Shown here one piece after another: positions 1 to 9,155 of a stretch of 25,615 bases of DNA. Position numbers and translations under genes: made by a program. The stretch is from NCBI RefSeq assembly GCF_000003605.2, contig NW_003157231.1, positions 1,294-26,908 on the forward strand, read 5' to 3'. This DNA comes from Saccoglossus kowalevskii (taxonomy: Eukaryota > Hemichordata > Enteropneusta > Harrimaniidae). The notes beneath the pieces are model-generated. The model had not been told where the DNA came from. It made no database searches and was given only the letters and a program-made list of their open reading frames with translations. Each line of letters begins with the position of its first letter. Position 1 is the first letter of the stretch.

Positions 1-706
1 ATGATGCAGTCAGTATCACCATATCCCCATTGGCCACATGATGAGGTCAGTAACACCATATTCCCAGTGGCACTTGATGACGTCAGTAACACCATATTCC
101 CAGTGGCCACATGTTGAGGTCAGTAACACTATATTCCCATTCGCCACATGTTTAGGTCAGTAACACTATATTCCCATTAACCACATGATGAGGTCAGTAC
201 ATAATACCATATTCCTATTAGCCACAGGATGAGATCAATATCACCATATTCACATTGGCCACATGGTGAGGTCATTAACACTATATTCACATTGGCCACT
301 TGAGGTCAGTACGTAATACCATATTCACATTGGCCACATGAGGTCAGTAACACCATATTCAATTTGGCCACATGATGAGGTCAGTAACACCATATTCAAT
401 TTGGCCACATGATGAGGTTAGTAACACCATATTCAATTTGGCCACATGATGAGGTTAGTAACACCATATTCACATTGGCCACATGATGAGGTCAGTAACA
501 CCATATTCACATTGGCCACATGATGTGATCAGTAATGCCATATTCACATAGGCCACATGAGGTCAGTAACACCATATTCAATTTGGCCACATGATGAGGT
601 CAGTAACACCATATTCACATTGGCCACATGTGATCAATAACACCATATTACCATTGGCCACATGTGATCAATAACACCATATTACCATTGGTCACATGAT
701 GTGTAT
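1..706. repeat. Degenerate 37-bp minisatellite, about 19 units
   Basis: The unit reads approximately CCACATGATGAGGTCAGTAA followed by CACCATATTCACATTGG, 37 bp in all. It is repeated head to tail from the window edge to about 706, so the array probably extends upstream. Many units lack one ATG (34 bp). Two have an expanded GTACATAATACC version and several have CAATTTGG instead of CACATTGG, so the array is old and diverged, although neighbouring units at about 350-480 are nearly identical. Each unit carries an AGGTCA half-site and a CACATG E-box. One unit contains a perfect TGACGTCA at 78-85. The array lies upstream of an ERMP1 splice acceptor at 913-914, so it is probably intronic. Confidence 0.93.
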
Positions 707-914
707 AAATGCCACTATATATATTTTAACTGTCAACTCCACATGTGCAATCTGCCACGTAGTACCCACAAGAAATATGTGTTTAGTGTGTGGCAAAATG
801 CGCATACTGAAAATTAATTTTGTAATTGTCACCTGACACATCATCAGCCCTATAAAAAAGTATGTACTTACCCCTCTTTAATATACGTCAGCTGATAGAA
901 TTTTTTTCTTTCAG

Positions 915-1030
915 AAAGAGTGTCTGGTTACCAGCTAGCCCAGTCAATACAATTGATCCTGTCCAGTTCAAACTTGTGCAGAATGTGAAACGAACAAAAT
1001 CTGTACGCCATCTCAAATTTTCTCTTCTTG
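915..1030 (+). CDS. ERMP1: ERMP1-like gene, third-last exon
   Basis: This internal coding exon lies between an acceptor with a long pyrimidine tract (TTTTTTTCTTTCAG ending at 914) and a donor G|GTGAGTG at 1030/1031. It opens on the third base of a codon and ends on the first base of the next. It encodes the start of the C-terminal lumenal region of endoplasmic reticulum metallopeptidase 1 (FXNA, peptidase family M28), with KSVWLPAS corresponding to the vertebrate RKNWYLPAP stretch. The catalytic M28 domain and the membrane segments would be encoded upstream, outside the window. The ATG at 862 is intronic and is not a start. The assignment rests on remembered similarity over all three exons and on matching splice phases. 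Confidence 0.85.
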
Positions 1031-1139
1031 GTGAGTGTAGTAATTAATGTTGCAGTTATTCTGTAATTCTTAAAAAATAAAGGCAGCACATTTTCTTTGT
1101 AAGTAATAATATTTTATAATGAAAATAATATTTCACTAG

Positions 1140-1312
1140 GTTCTGAACGCATGACTGTGTATATCCAACCAAAGAAAGGTGTCTTGCTCACCAAATGGTC
1201 CTTACGTGGTAAAATTGGAAAGTCAGCGGATGTCAGCAATGATGGTGTTTATTTCATCAATTACGGCCATGGTTATGCAACATCACCCTGGGTATTCTGG
1301 ATTGAACTAGAT
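1140..1312 (+). CDS. ERMP1: ERMP1-like gene, second-last exon
   Basis: The acceptor is TTTCACTAG at 1131-1139 and the donor is GAT|GTGAGT at 1312/1313. The first codon is completed by the last base of the preceding exon (G+GT = Gly), giving GSERMTVYIQPKKG, which aligns with the vertebrate ERMP1 GPSHMSFYVRAHKG segment. Further on, WSLRGK, YFINYGHG and WVFWIELD match conserved stretches of the same C-terminal domain (WSLGN, YFVFYSHG, WQFWIEV). The domain is predicted to lie in the ER lumen after the last membrane segment. The exon ends on a complete codon (Asp). The intron before it is only 109 bp (1031-1139). Confidence 0.87.
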
Positions 1313-2070
1313 GTGAGTCAATGTTTACACTGTTTTTAACATGCACTTTACAGACTATTTCAGCATACTGTACTTGCTCTGTTAGCACTTATATGTAAAT
1401 TGAAGCTTTTCATGGGTGATGTCAATTTAGAATCCAGAAAATTATTCTGACCACTCTTCCAATCATCAATTCTGGTTTGAATACAACTATCATATCAAGA
1501 TAATAGGCATGGATTCAAATTAGAATTATATATCATGATTTGATTATTGAAACACAAAATACTACATTCTATATATATTTTGAATGGACGCATGGTGCAA
1601 TTGTACTACTTGGACATATTACTAATGAACAGTGCCCTTTAGTGGTAGATAACATTCATAACAGTATTGTTCACACCATGATGAAATTTGGTAAATCATA
1701 CATTTGAATATTCAAAACAAAATAAGACCATATATTTGAGTTCAAAAACAACATTTTGGATCATGAATTTGAAACTTCAAATGTTGACTTAACCCATAGG
1801 CCTACATTTACAGCCGGATTTAGTACAACTTGATGAATTTGGTGACAGATTAATTGAATCACATTGTCTAATATGGATTGTCAATACACTAGCACTCAAT
1901 GCAGGGCATACATATCAGATTGCATATTGTTAAAGTATATGTGTACGCTGAACATTCTGGGCATGCAACAACCAGATTATTTTGTCATCAAAAACTTCGG
2001 TGTTTTTTCCCTACTGACAATAAACTTCATATTGTTATTGGTACTTTTTTGATCACTGATTAGTTTAATG

Positions 2071-2583
2071 TTAGGGACGACGTCAAAAGATATGTCGGAT
2101 AAAAAACTTATTTGCTTTAGTTTGGGGGTGAGGGGGTTTTGACCTCAAAAAGTTTCCATCCTACAAAAACGATTTTATTTTTCAATGAAGTCAAAAAAAT
2201 CTTGGAGTATTTGTAGTTCGTTTTTTTTCTATCCAATCATAGACAAAAATAACAGAAAATGGAAAAAAAACATCCAAGACGAGAAAATGGTTTGGTCCGA
2301 GTGTAAATATGTGCGTCAAATAAGGTCAATTTCAGGGCATGAACCTAGAGCATGCGCAGAACCCAGAAAAGTAGTTTGCGCATGCGTATATTCCCCTTCA
2401 TTATTACAACTACATGTAAGTGCTATGCCATACTACTGTCCGATTATCGATTTGTATTTAATGGTGAATGTAGTCTGACGCCATGATCAATATTTATAAA
2501 TTAAGTTTCAGTGGGGGGGTTTGGAAAAAAACTAAAAGAATTAAGTTTTTTATCCGACATCTATCTTTTGACGTCGTCCCTTA
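2071..2583. mobile_element. MITE-like element with about 38-bp terminal inverted repeats
   Basis: The left terminus (2074-2110, beginning GGGACGACGTCAAAAGAT) is repeated in reverse complement at 2542-2580, ending ATCTTTTGACGTCGTCCC. The two arms differ only by a short indel. Both ends are flanked by TTA in the same orientation (2071-2073 and 2581-2583), which fits a 3-bp target-site duplication of the PIF/Harbinger type (TWA). The body is 507 bp and contains no transposase. The 97-codon open frame inside it (2185-2478) resembles nothing I recognise and looks fortuitous. The interior holds two GCGCATGC/CATGCGCA words at about 2350-2390. The element sits in the last ERMP1 intron and leaves the splice sites alone. 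A Tc1-like TA target is less likely because TA does not abut the right arm. Confidence 0.82.
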
Positions 2584-2939
2584 GTAAACATGCATATCTA
2601 TTATTCACCCATTTCGGATTTTTAAAAATCAGATTTAAATTGAATTAATCACAGAGGTGCTCTGGAATTCAATAGACTGAAAACCACGGACGAAAAATCA
2701 AATGTATTTTTGTATGTATTATAAATTTTGATAATGTGAGTCACATTGTTATTATGTTGTGCATATCAAATAGATAAGTATCAGTAAATATATCATAAAT
2801 ATCTCCAATACTCTCATCTCATGGAAGTTCTTTCTAAGCTTTCTTTTCTAAATATATTAATTATCTAATACTAAAATTATTTGTTTATTAAAATAAGTTT
2901 TGATATAATGTCCCTCATTATCATTTGTTTTCTCATCAG

Positions 2940-3116
2940 ACTACTAATGCCGAAGATGATGGAACAGATGCTATTCTAAATATTGCAGTTGCTGCCCATC
3001 ATTTCCACAAAGATGACGTCAACAAAAGCAAAGATCTACTGAAGTATTTGAAGAAGGATCCTGTTTGGGTGACAGCCACCAAAGCTATTAGTACCTATGA
3101 ATCATGGGTATTTTGA
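2940..3116 (+). CDS. ERMP1: ERMP1-like gene, terminal exon with stop
   Basis: The acceptor TTGTTTTCTCATCAG ends at 2939, and the exon begins on a full codon (ACT), in phase with the preceding exon. It encodes TTNAEDDGTD, then NIAVAAHHF and a terminal STYESWVF before TGA at 3114-3116. Vertebrate ERMP1 ends with the same pattern (VAIAAHYL ... CTYDLFVF), so the stop position is as expected and the gene end is complete. ERMP1 is a zinc-dependent ER membrane peptidase linked to ovarian follicle organisation in rats; the zinc ligands are not in this window. The intron before it is 1,627 bp and contains a MITE-like element. Confidence 0.87.
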   Translation, partial: TTNAEDDGTDAILNIAVAAHHFHKDDVNKSKDLLKYLKKDPVWVTATKAISTYESWVF

Positions 3117-5011
3117 TGCATCATAGGAGTTTTTGATTTGTTTTAATTTGGGAGGAGACAGCAAGTTCATTTAGTTAGTACCTAGGATTTCAAGTTTGAT
3201 ATCGTTTATGATGTTTCTGTGGTTACATGTATATTGTGTTCTTTAATGTTTTAGGGATCCGAAATTCAAAGTGAAATACTCACTAAATCAAGATGAGTCA
3301 GCTGGTTGACTTGTAGAGAGAGTGAGGAAGATCTTCAATGACAAAATTAAATTGTATGTGATTTGATGCACAAACACAAATTTTGTGCACCTGATTTTTA
3401 TCTTTTTCTCACTTACTTTGTTTATAAATATATGTATAATTTGTTTTCACTGGTTCCATACATGATGTATGATACAGCTTTTGCTAACCTGACATTTGTC
3501 TCTCACCGATCCCCAATTTACGTCCCACTTGCGCTATCACAAATAACATTTGGCTTGGACATGTTACCATTGTTTTCTATGGCAATGATACATCTCAAAA
3601 TGTGGTGAAAAAGGTGTATAGTATTTTACAGGGTATATTGTGATGTCAAGCTGTGTTAACAATTGACCATATTTTTAGAGTTTTGTAACGAGAACCGCTG
3701 ATATGATATATTATTTTATTTTATTTTTTCATGAAAAAAAAACTGATTGAGAGTGGACCAAAGAAGTTCACATACTGTTGAAAATTGCCAGGACGATTAA
3801 TTGTGGACAGATTTTGAGACAAAATGTTGTCACAGTGTGGAAACATGCATACATATGAAACTTAAACTTGCAATGAAAGATTATTCACATGTATATTGGT
3901 GACAAGAATCATTAGCTGCAGTCTCATTTTGTCATTGTAATGATTTTATGGAATGAATATGTGAAGTCTGCCCAACCAAGAAAGTAAAACATAATACCAA
4001 GGGATACCAAGCTTGAAAAGAAACTCTTGGGTTGAAATCTTTATACATTTATAATAAGTTAATTGTTTTTTCCTTCTGGAAATACTTTTAATGTGAACAA
4101 GAACGAAACAACAAATGTAACCATTTACGCTTTAGAAAATGGCTGCCAATTACCTCATAATATTGAATTGAATATTGGTAGCAAGCCAACTTAATAGTTT
4201 ACAGTTAGAAATACAATGTAATGTGTGAACAATTATATACTCTATGAATATTGCTAATTGATGTTGCTGCTTTTAGTGTTACTCATAATGTTAACAACCA
4301 GCATTAGACATGGACCATAACAATGTAACTTATATCTTTAATTTTTGAGACTGATTCACACAGATTAATCAAAGCTAGGTAGTTTATTAAATGTGGCGTT
4401 TAGCAAGCCCTCAAAAAATTGTAATTTTAATCAGATAATCTTATGCACAGACCAGTCTGAAGACAGAGTCAAGAGGAGTACTAATTTTGTTCTTAATTAA
4501 TTAATTAATGTATTTAATTCACTATGATTTTTAAATTGTTTGTAATATCTCTATGCAATTTTAATTGTTTATACTGTATGGAATATATATATATAGGAAG
4601 ATGTTAAAAATCAAAATCTCAATAAAAGATGTAAATTTCTGATATTATTTTATTTAGAAACACAATATCTTACTTTTCAGGACTACCTTTATCTTGATAG
4701 TTTATATTGTGACAAATTCAAATATATGGCTGCAATCATGATCTAACATGCCCGGAAATTAAAAACAAGTTGTTCAACGTAATTTGAACAAATCACATAA
4801 TGAAACGAAAATGATAATCTGACAACAATGCAATTTTCAATATACAGCTCACTTTCCACACTCAAGTAGATTATATGTTGATGTTCGGTCAGAGGTGAGC
4901 ATGCGTGAAGTTATTAATTATGCAATCTATTGAAATGCAAACGGCAAATTTAAGAGAACATTTACATTTTAATATACCGGCATTCATCGTGTTGCTTCAC
5001 TGCTATACACA
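3117..5011. other. ERMP1 3' UTR and spacer to glycosyltransferase copy 1
   Basis: No convincing gene is visible. The first part should be ERMP1 3' UTR. The only clear AATAAA on the + strand is at 4621-4626, about 1.5 kb past the stop, so either the UTR is long or a variant signal is used. A short TTAATTAA run lies at about 4494-4508 and a (TA)n run at about 4584-4596. The 81-codon open frame at 3363-3608 shows no family resemblance. The 30 bases before the copy 1 start contain no TATA box that stands out from the AT-rich background. Confidence 0.6.
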
Positions 5012-6622
5012 ATGATGTTCTATGCTGCGTTGACCCACAGGATTCCTATGGGACTTGTGAAACTAGTGTTGTCGACTGTGTTCATGGTGCTTGTAATCAT
5101 AACGTTCGGTCGGTATTTCAATCCATCAACCTATGAAGTCGACAACACAGGCGAACACGGTCGCAGCACTGCTCGTTCCCCAACAGCACACATTGGTAAA
5201 TTGATTCAAAATAATATCTACGAGATTGGGGATATATTCGATCAAGACGTGTTAAGAAAAGCTATGCAAATTGGAAGGTTGCGGTGTAACTGTCCTGATC
5301 CACCGGAATGGTTAAAACCTGTGAACAAACGACGAATTGAAGAAGGAAATAAGTGGGAGTTTGAGAAGAACAAACGACTGGAACCACTGTCTATCTGCAA
5401 AGCCATGTCACCATTTAACTATATTGGAGGTGGTATCACCGTGGAGCCGTATCAAACAGTGCCCATCATTGGATTGTCACTTCATCCAATTGTAGAACAA
5501 ATGCTACCAAACTTGAACACAAATATTACTCTACAAATATCCTCAACAAAGAAAATGGGAAAACTCCATTTAAGCAAATTGATAAATCCTATGATGTTAG
5601 CAAACCACGTCATATCCGGTGAAAGGACATTTGAATTGAAAATTAATTTGAAGCAAAATATAGAGCTTCTAAACACAATTCTGGACACTAATATTCTGTA
5701 TACAAGTGATAACTATGAGCTTGATGCCCGTGATCAATTACAAATCACATTACTGAATTTTACAGCTGATATCTATGTTCGCATTCGGAGGGAACCATTG
5801 CCAGATCTGTATGATCCTGGTGAGAGAAATTCAGTCATCGATAAAGTCACAGTCATCACTAAAACATTTGAAAGACCCGATGTTATTGAACAGTTTGTTT
5901 CCCGTGTTCATAAATACTACCCAAATATATCAATAATAATTGCAGATGACTCCGAGTTTCCAAAACCGATCAAAAAAGACAATGTCAAATACTTCATCAT
6001 GCCTTTCAGAGAAGGAAGTTTTCCAGGAAGAAACCTTGCCTTGAGTCAGGTCAGAACAAAATACGTTGTATTTTTAGATGATGATATGTACTTCACGAAC
6101 GAGACCAATCTGGAAATTATGATGGAAAAACTCGAAGATCCAAATATTGACATGGATATAAATTGTGGTGAGGTGAAAAATCTGGGAATACTCAAAGGAC
6201 TTCGAAAAATTGGTTACAATGATACACAGGGATATTGTAATCTGGGACCATTTTTTCCGCGTAATAATATTGTACCTGGATATCCACAGTGTGTATGGGG
6301 AGAAATGTTCATGTTCTTTTTCATGGCTAAAACAGCAGTTCTCCGTAAAATTGGTGCATATCCACAGATTGTACAGGCTGCCCACGAAGAGGCGTGGATA
6401 GACACGATAGGAAAGGCGAAGAGTGCGTTTTGTTCTGATAGTTCAGTTTACCATATACATGGTAATAATAAGAAATATGCCGAATTTCGCAAGGAAACTC
6501 GCAGTGAGTTGTCTTCTGATCCGTTAGCATTGTTTGAAAATAACATGTGCTATTGGTGGAGCTGGTATATGTTCCCAGATTTGTCTAACTTCAGACTAAA
6601 AGTGGCTAACCCTCTACGATAA
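5012..6622 (+). CDS. B4GALNT1-like glycosyltransferase, copy 1 (intronless)
   Basis: This gene encodes 536 residues in one uninterrupted exon, the usual length for beta-1,4-N-acetylgalactosaminyltransferase 1 (GM2 synthase, CAZy GT12). Residues 12-33 form a hydrophobic signal anchor, so it is a type II Golgi protein. Residues about 34-90 are a variable stem. CNCP at 92-95 starts the conserved region. The GT-A fold shows VTVITKTF, IADDSE (Asp312, Asp313), FPGRNLALSQV, and LDDDM (Asp356-358, the DxD-type metal and UDP-sugar site). HEEAWID at 458-464 matches the family's HLEFFLD. Sequons include Asn171-Ile-Thr, NFT, NIS, NET and NDT. The start is the first of two adjacent ATGs with A at -3; the stop is TAA. 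The likely reaction is transfer of GalNAc from UDP-GalNAc to a galactose-containing glycan. The acceptor (lipid or protein) cannot be read. The N-terminus and stem differ strongly from copies 2 and 3. Confidence 0.9.
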   Translation: MMFYAALTHRIPMGLVKLVLSTVFMVLVIITFGRYFNPSTYEVDNTGEHGRSTARSPTAHIGKLIQNNIYEIGDIFDQDVLRKAMQIGRLRCNCPDPPEWLKPVNKRRIEEGNKWEFEKNKRLEPLSICKAMSPFNYIGGGITVEPYQTVPIIGLSLHPIVEQMLPNLNTNITLQISSTKKMGKLHLSKLINPMMLANHVISGERTFELKINLKQNIELLNTILDTNILYTSDNYELDARDQLQITLLNFTADIYVRIRREPLPDLYDPGERNSVIDKVTVITKTFERPDVIEQFVSRVHKYYPNISIIIADDSEFPKPIKKDNVKYFIMPFREGSFPGRNLALSQVRTKYVVFLDDDMYFTNETNLEIMMEKLEDPNIDMDINCGEVKNLGILKGLRKIGYNDTQGYCNLGPFFPRNNIVPGYPQCVWGEMFMFFFMAKTAVLRKIGAYPQIVQAAHEEAWIDTIGKAKSAFCSDSSVYHIHGNNKKYAEFRKETRSELSSDPLALFENNMCYWWSWYMFPDLSNFRLKVANPLR

Positions 6623-8279
6623 AAAGTGACTGGTACTAAAGAGAACTGCTTAATTATCATGCAACGATTAGATCTCGACCATCCACTCCATTGATTCATC
6701 TCTACATACCTCGTTCATCGCATTACAGCGAAGATCGATACAGCTCGACAGTCCGATATGAGTAGCGTGACATTTATATTTTGTTTTGTTCTTTACTGAA
6801 ACATTAACTGGAACTTCATCAAAGACAGTTCTGATACAATTATATCGACATTGGACATAATGCTCGGCTACATGTTTCTGACTTTCGTTTGAAGTTCGTT
6901 AACGCATCATACAATATAAATAAACCAATGGCCACAATATGCCACGGATTTGCACCTCATCGGAGTAACGCCCCAAAAATGTAATTGTTTGTTCTGTAGA
7001 TTAATAAATGAAACAGAAAAATAGTGGTGTTTTAGAAAACCTGTGCACTGTTTTCAATATTCCGAATTTAGCACTTTGCCCTAATCTCAAGTTTGTTATT
7101 TCCTCATACAATAGAATACACGAATAACCACCATATGCCACATACTTATCTGCACGTTCGTGCCGCCCACCAATGGGATTGTGGTCTGTATAGTTTGAAC
7201 GACTCGCTTCTATCTTATTTGTTCTCTGCTAATATTTTGTATAGTATTATATTATTTCCGGAATATATGTATGATTCAATGGATTGAACATATTCTAGAA
7301 ATAAACAAAAACCAATGCTGGCAAAAACGTTATTGTTTTTAATAACGCTAGAAAATAAGGAAAATTTAATCGAGCTATTAAAACGTTTAGAATTTATCAT
7401 ATAAAACGATCGAATTCAACATATTTGTGGCAATATGTCGATTTCGTTGGTATTTATGTGAGAGCTATTCCACTTTAATGTTTACACATCATAACATACG
7501 CCTATGACGATAAACAAACACACGTCCTTTTAGTAGTGGCAGCAAACTCGACACAGATATCACAAACTCTCACGATGATATGCCAGCACACAGCGAAAAT
7601 CTGAGAACAAGATTCGTGTAGTAACTCATATACAATATGTATAAATAAAACGTATGGAAATAAATTGTAATTTTGAAATATATTTATATCAGAGTATAGA
7701 CATTAGGTGTTAGGTGTAATTATGATATCAAAAAAGTAAATATGGACAGTGATCATCTGGTCATAAAAACATGAGTTGGTAAAGAATGTGATGGAAATTG
7801 ATATAAGAATGGTCCAGCGGCTATTACGTTATTAAGTATAGTTATAATAATATTTGGTTTGAATTTGTTAGTTTAATGTTTTAGTCAAAATTAAGAAATT
7901 AGCACACTGTGACAGACTGATATTTGTGTTTAAAAATAGCTATAACAAATAAAATAATAAATAACATAACAAAATGAATAATAATAAGCAGTGATTAATT
8001 AGACATGGTCAACAAGCAGTATACACGTTTGAGTAAGTTCATAATACACTCACTATAAATTTTTAAAATGTGCCTTCCAAACATCACTTTCGCATTGATT
8101 GAATGTATCAGTGGCGAGCTTTTCATGATCACTAGTTGAAATAGCTGCCCCGTATAACCTCGGTCTTCAACTTGTTCTATCTTCTTGTTCTTTGTCTAGC
8201 TGGGCACTTGCTTCTGTAGCATTGCTGTTCCATGTGTTTTTATAGATACAATTGTTCAGTGGCCTAAGCTTTTGTGATT
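6623..8279. other. Spacer downstream of copy 1, no gene seen
   Basis: AT-rich sequence. After the copy 1 3' UTR (to about 7030) I see no long coding frame and no inverted or tandem repeat of note. Two short stretches at about 6925-6960 and 7130-7170 share words such as ATATGCCAC and TTTGCAC/TCTGCAC, which may be a faint old duplication. The 64-codon open frame at 7093-7287 has no recognisable features. Confidence 0.5.
6919..7008 (+). terminator. Candidate polyadenylation signals of copy 1
   Basis: Two AATAAA hexamers follow the copy 1 stop, at 6919-6924 and 7003-7008. They lie about 300 and 380 bases downstream, a normal 3' UTR length. No transcript evidence is available, so which one is used is unknown. 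Confidence 0.5.
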
Positions 8280-8520
8280 TGCAATCTCACTTGCCGCATA
8301 GGGACCCTGGACTCAACGGATAACCTTCCCGCCCCAGCATTGAAGTCACCAACTAAAATACAGATGTGTTTGTGTGTTCTACGGATAAGGCAATAGCATT
8401 GTAAAACCTGTTCCCGGCGTCAGCACAATTGATTACTTCAGAAGATAAGAGCAATCCCACACCAAGGTTATGGTTCTCTCCCTCCTGGCTCTTTATATTC
8501 GGTCGATATGGCATGCTGTG
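8280..8520 (-). pseudogene. LINE apurinic endonuclease remnant
   Basis: On the minus strand, bases 8336-8350 encode GDFNA in the context ICILVGDFNAGAG. This is the signature of the endonuclease/exonuclease/phosphatase fold used by non-LTR retrotransposons. Upstream on the same strand (8353-8583), a shifted frame reads HNLGVGLLLSS, the kind of GVGFLLS segment that lies 60-80 residues before GDFNA in LINE endonucleases. The order and spacing fit one decayed domain with a frameshift near 8350. No reverse transcriptase follows, so this is a short fragment. A cellular EEP-family nuclease is possible, but the broken frame argues for a dead transposon. Confidence 0.5.
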
Positions 8521-8928
8521 CCGGAAGCTGCAATTGTGTGTCATACTGTGCCAGTATTGTGTCAGCATACACAAAATGTGCACTATGCAATACTTCCATT
8601 AGCCAAGCTAGCACACACCACAATGAAAATAATAAATTATTAAAATAGTGTGCTTTAATGTAGAAAGTGTGTGATATACGGAAAGGAACATTATACCGAA
8701 AATACTTACTATATTTTAAGAAGCTGAATATCTTCTGCAATTTAAATCAGTGTTCATTAAGACATTTTTATTTGGAAACCAAAGAAAAGTATATCGTCAT
8801 CAAATAATATAAAAACATGTTTGCTATTATTTCATATTTGATATGCGGTGATCTCAGCAAGTGAATTTCAATTGGGATTTTATACAACATTACATCGTTG
8901 GTTTGTAAACAATGCTCAGTCTATGCAT

Positions 8929-9155
8929 GCACACGCTCCATTCACATACAATACATTCTTTAAGTTGAAAGGTGATACTTTGAAAGAACATAGTGTATTT
9001 AAGAGGGGTCAGGTCAGAGGTCATCGAGTTTCGGTCGACATGTGCACACGCGCAATTCGTGTGCGCTCACAATATGATACAATCTTAAATACAATGTTAA
9101 AATATATGAATTTGGAAAGTGTGTTTTAGAGGGGTCAGGCCGGAGGTCATCGAGA
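8929..9155. repeat. Two-copy tandem duplication, about 115-126 bp
   Basis: Unit 1 runs from GCACACGC at 8929 to GGTCATCGAG ending about 9028, and unit 2 runs from GCACACGC at 9044 to GGTCATCGAG at about 9155. The right ends are the best preserved (GAGGGGTCAGG...GGAGGTCATCGAG, 126 bp apart) and the left ends are 115 bp apart, so the copies have acquired indels. Unit 1 contains AGGTCAGAGGTCA at 9011-9023, a perfect direct repeat with one-base spacing. The 93-codon open frame spanning the duplication (8848-9129) is broken in the second unit and is probably not a gene. Confidence 0.7.
9011..9023 (+). promoter_or_regulatory. Perfect DR1 nuclear-receptor-type motif
   Basis: AGGTCA, one spacer base, AGGTCA: the consensus bound by RXR heterodimers, HNF4 and COUP-TF families. 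It sits in the first unit of a tandem duplication. The second unit has GGCCGGAGGTCA, so its first half-site is lost. No gene starts nearby, so function is unproven. Directly read motif, inferred role. Confidence 0.35.

Noticed and set aside
1-706. Regular repeat array that might suggest CRISPR
   Set aside because: Units abut without unique spacers and the genome is eukaryotic with spliced genes; it is a minisatellite.
862-1047. 61-codon open frame starting at ATG 862
   Set aside because: The ATG lies in the intron before a strong splice acceptor; only bases from 915 are exon.
2185-2478. 97-codon open frame on the plus strand
   Set aside because: Lies entirely inside the MITE-like element in an ERMP1 intron and shows no transposase or other domain features.
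3363-3608. 81-codon open frame after the ERMP1 stop
   Set aside because: No family resemblance, and it lies where the ERMP1 3' UTR is expected.
8848-9129. 93-codon open frame
   Set aside because: Spans a non-coding tandem duplication; the second unit does not keep the frame, and no domain is recognisable.
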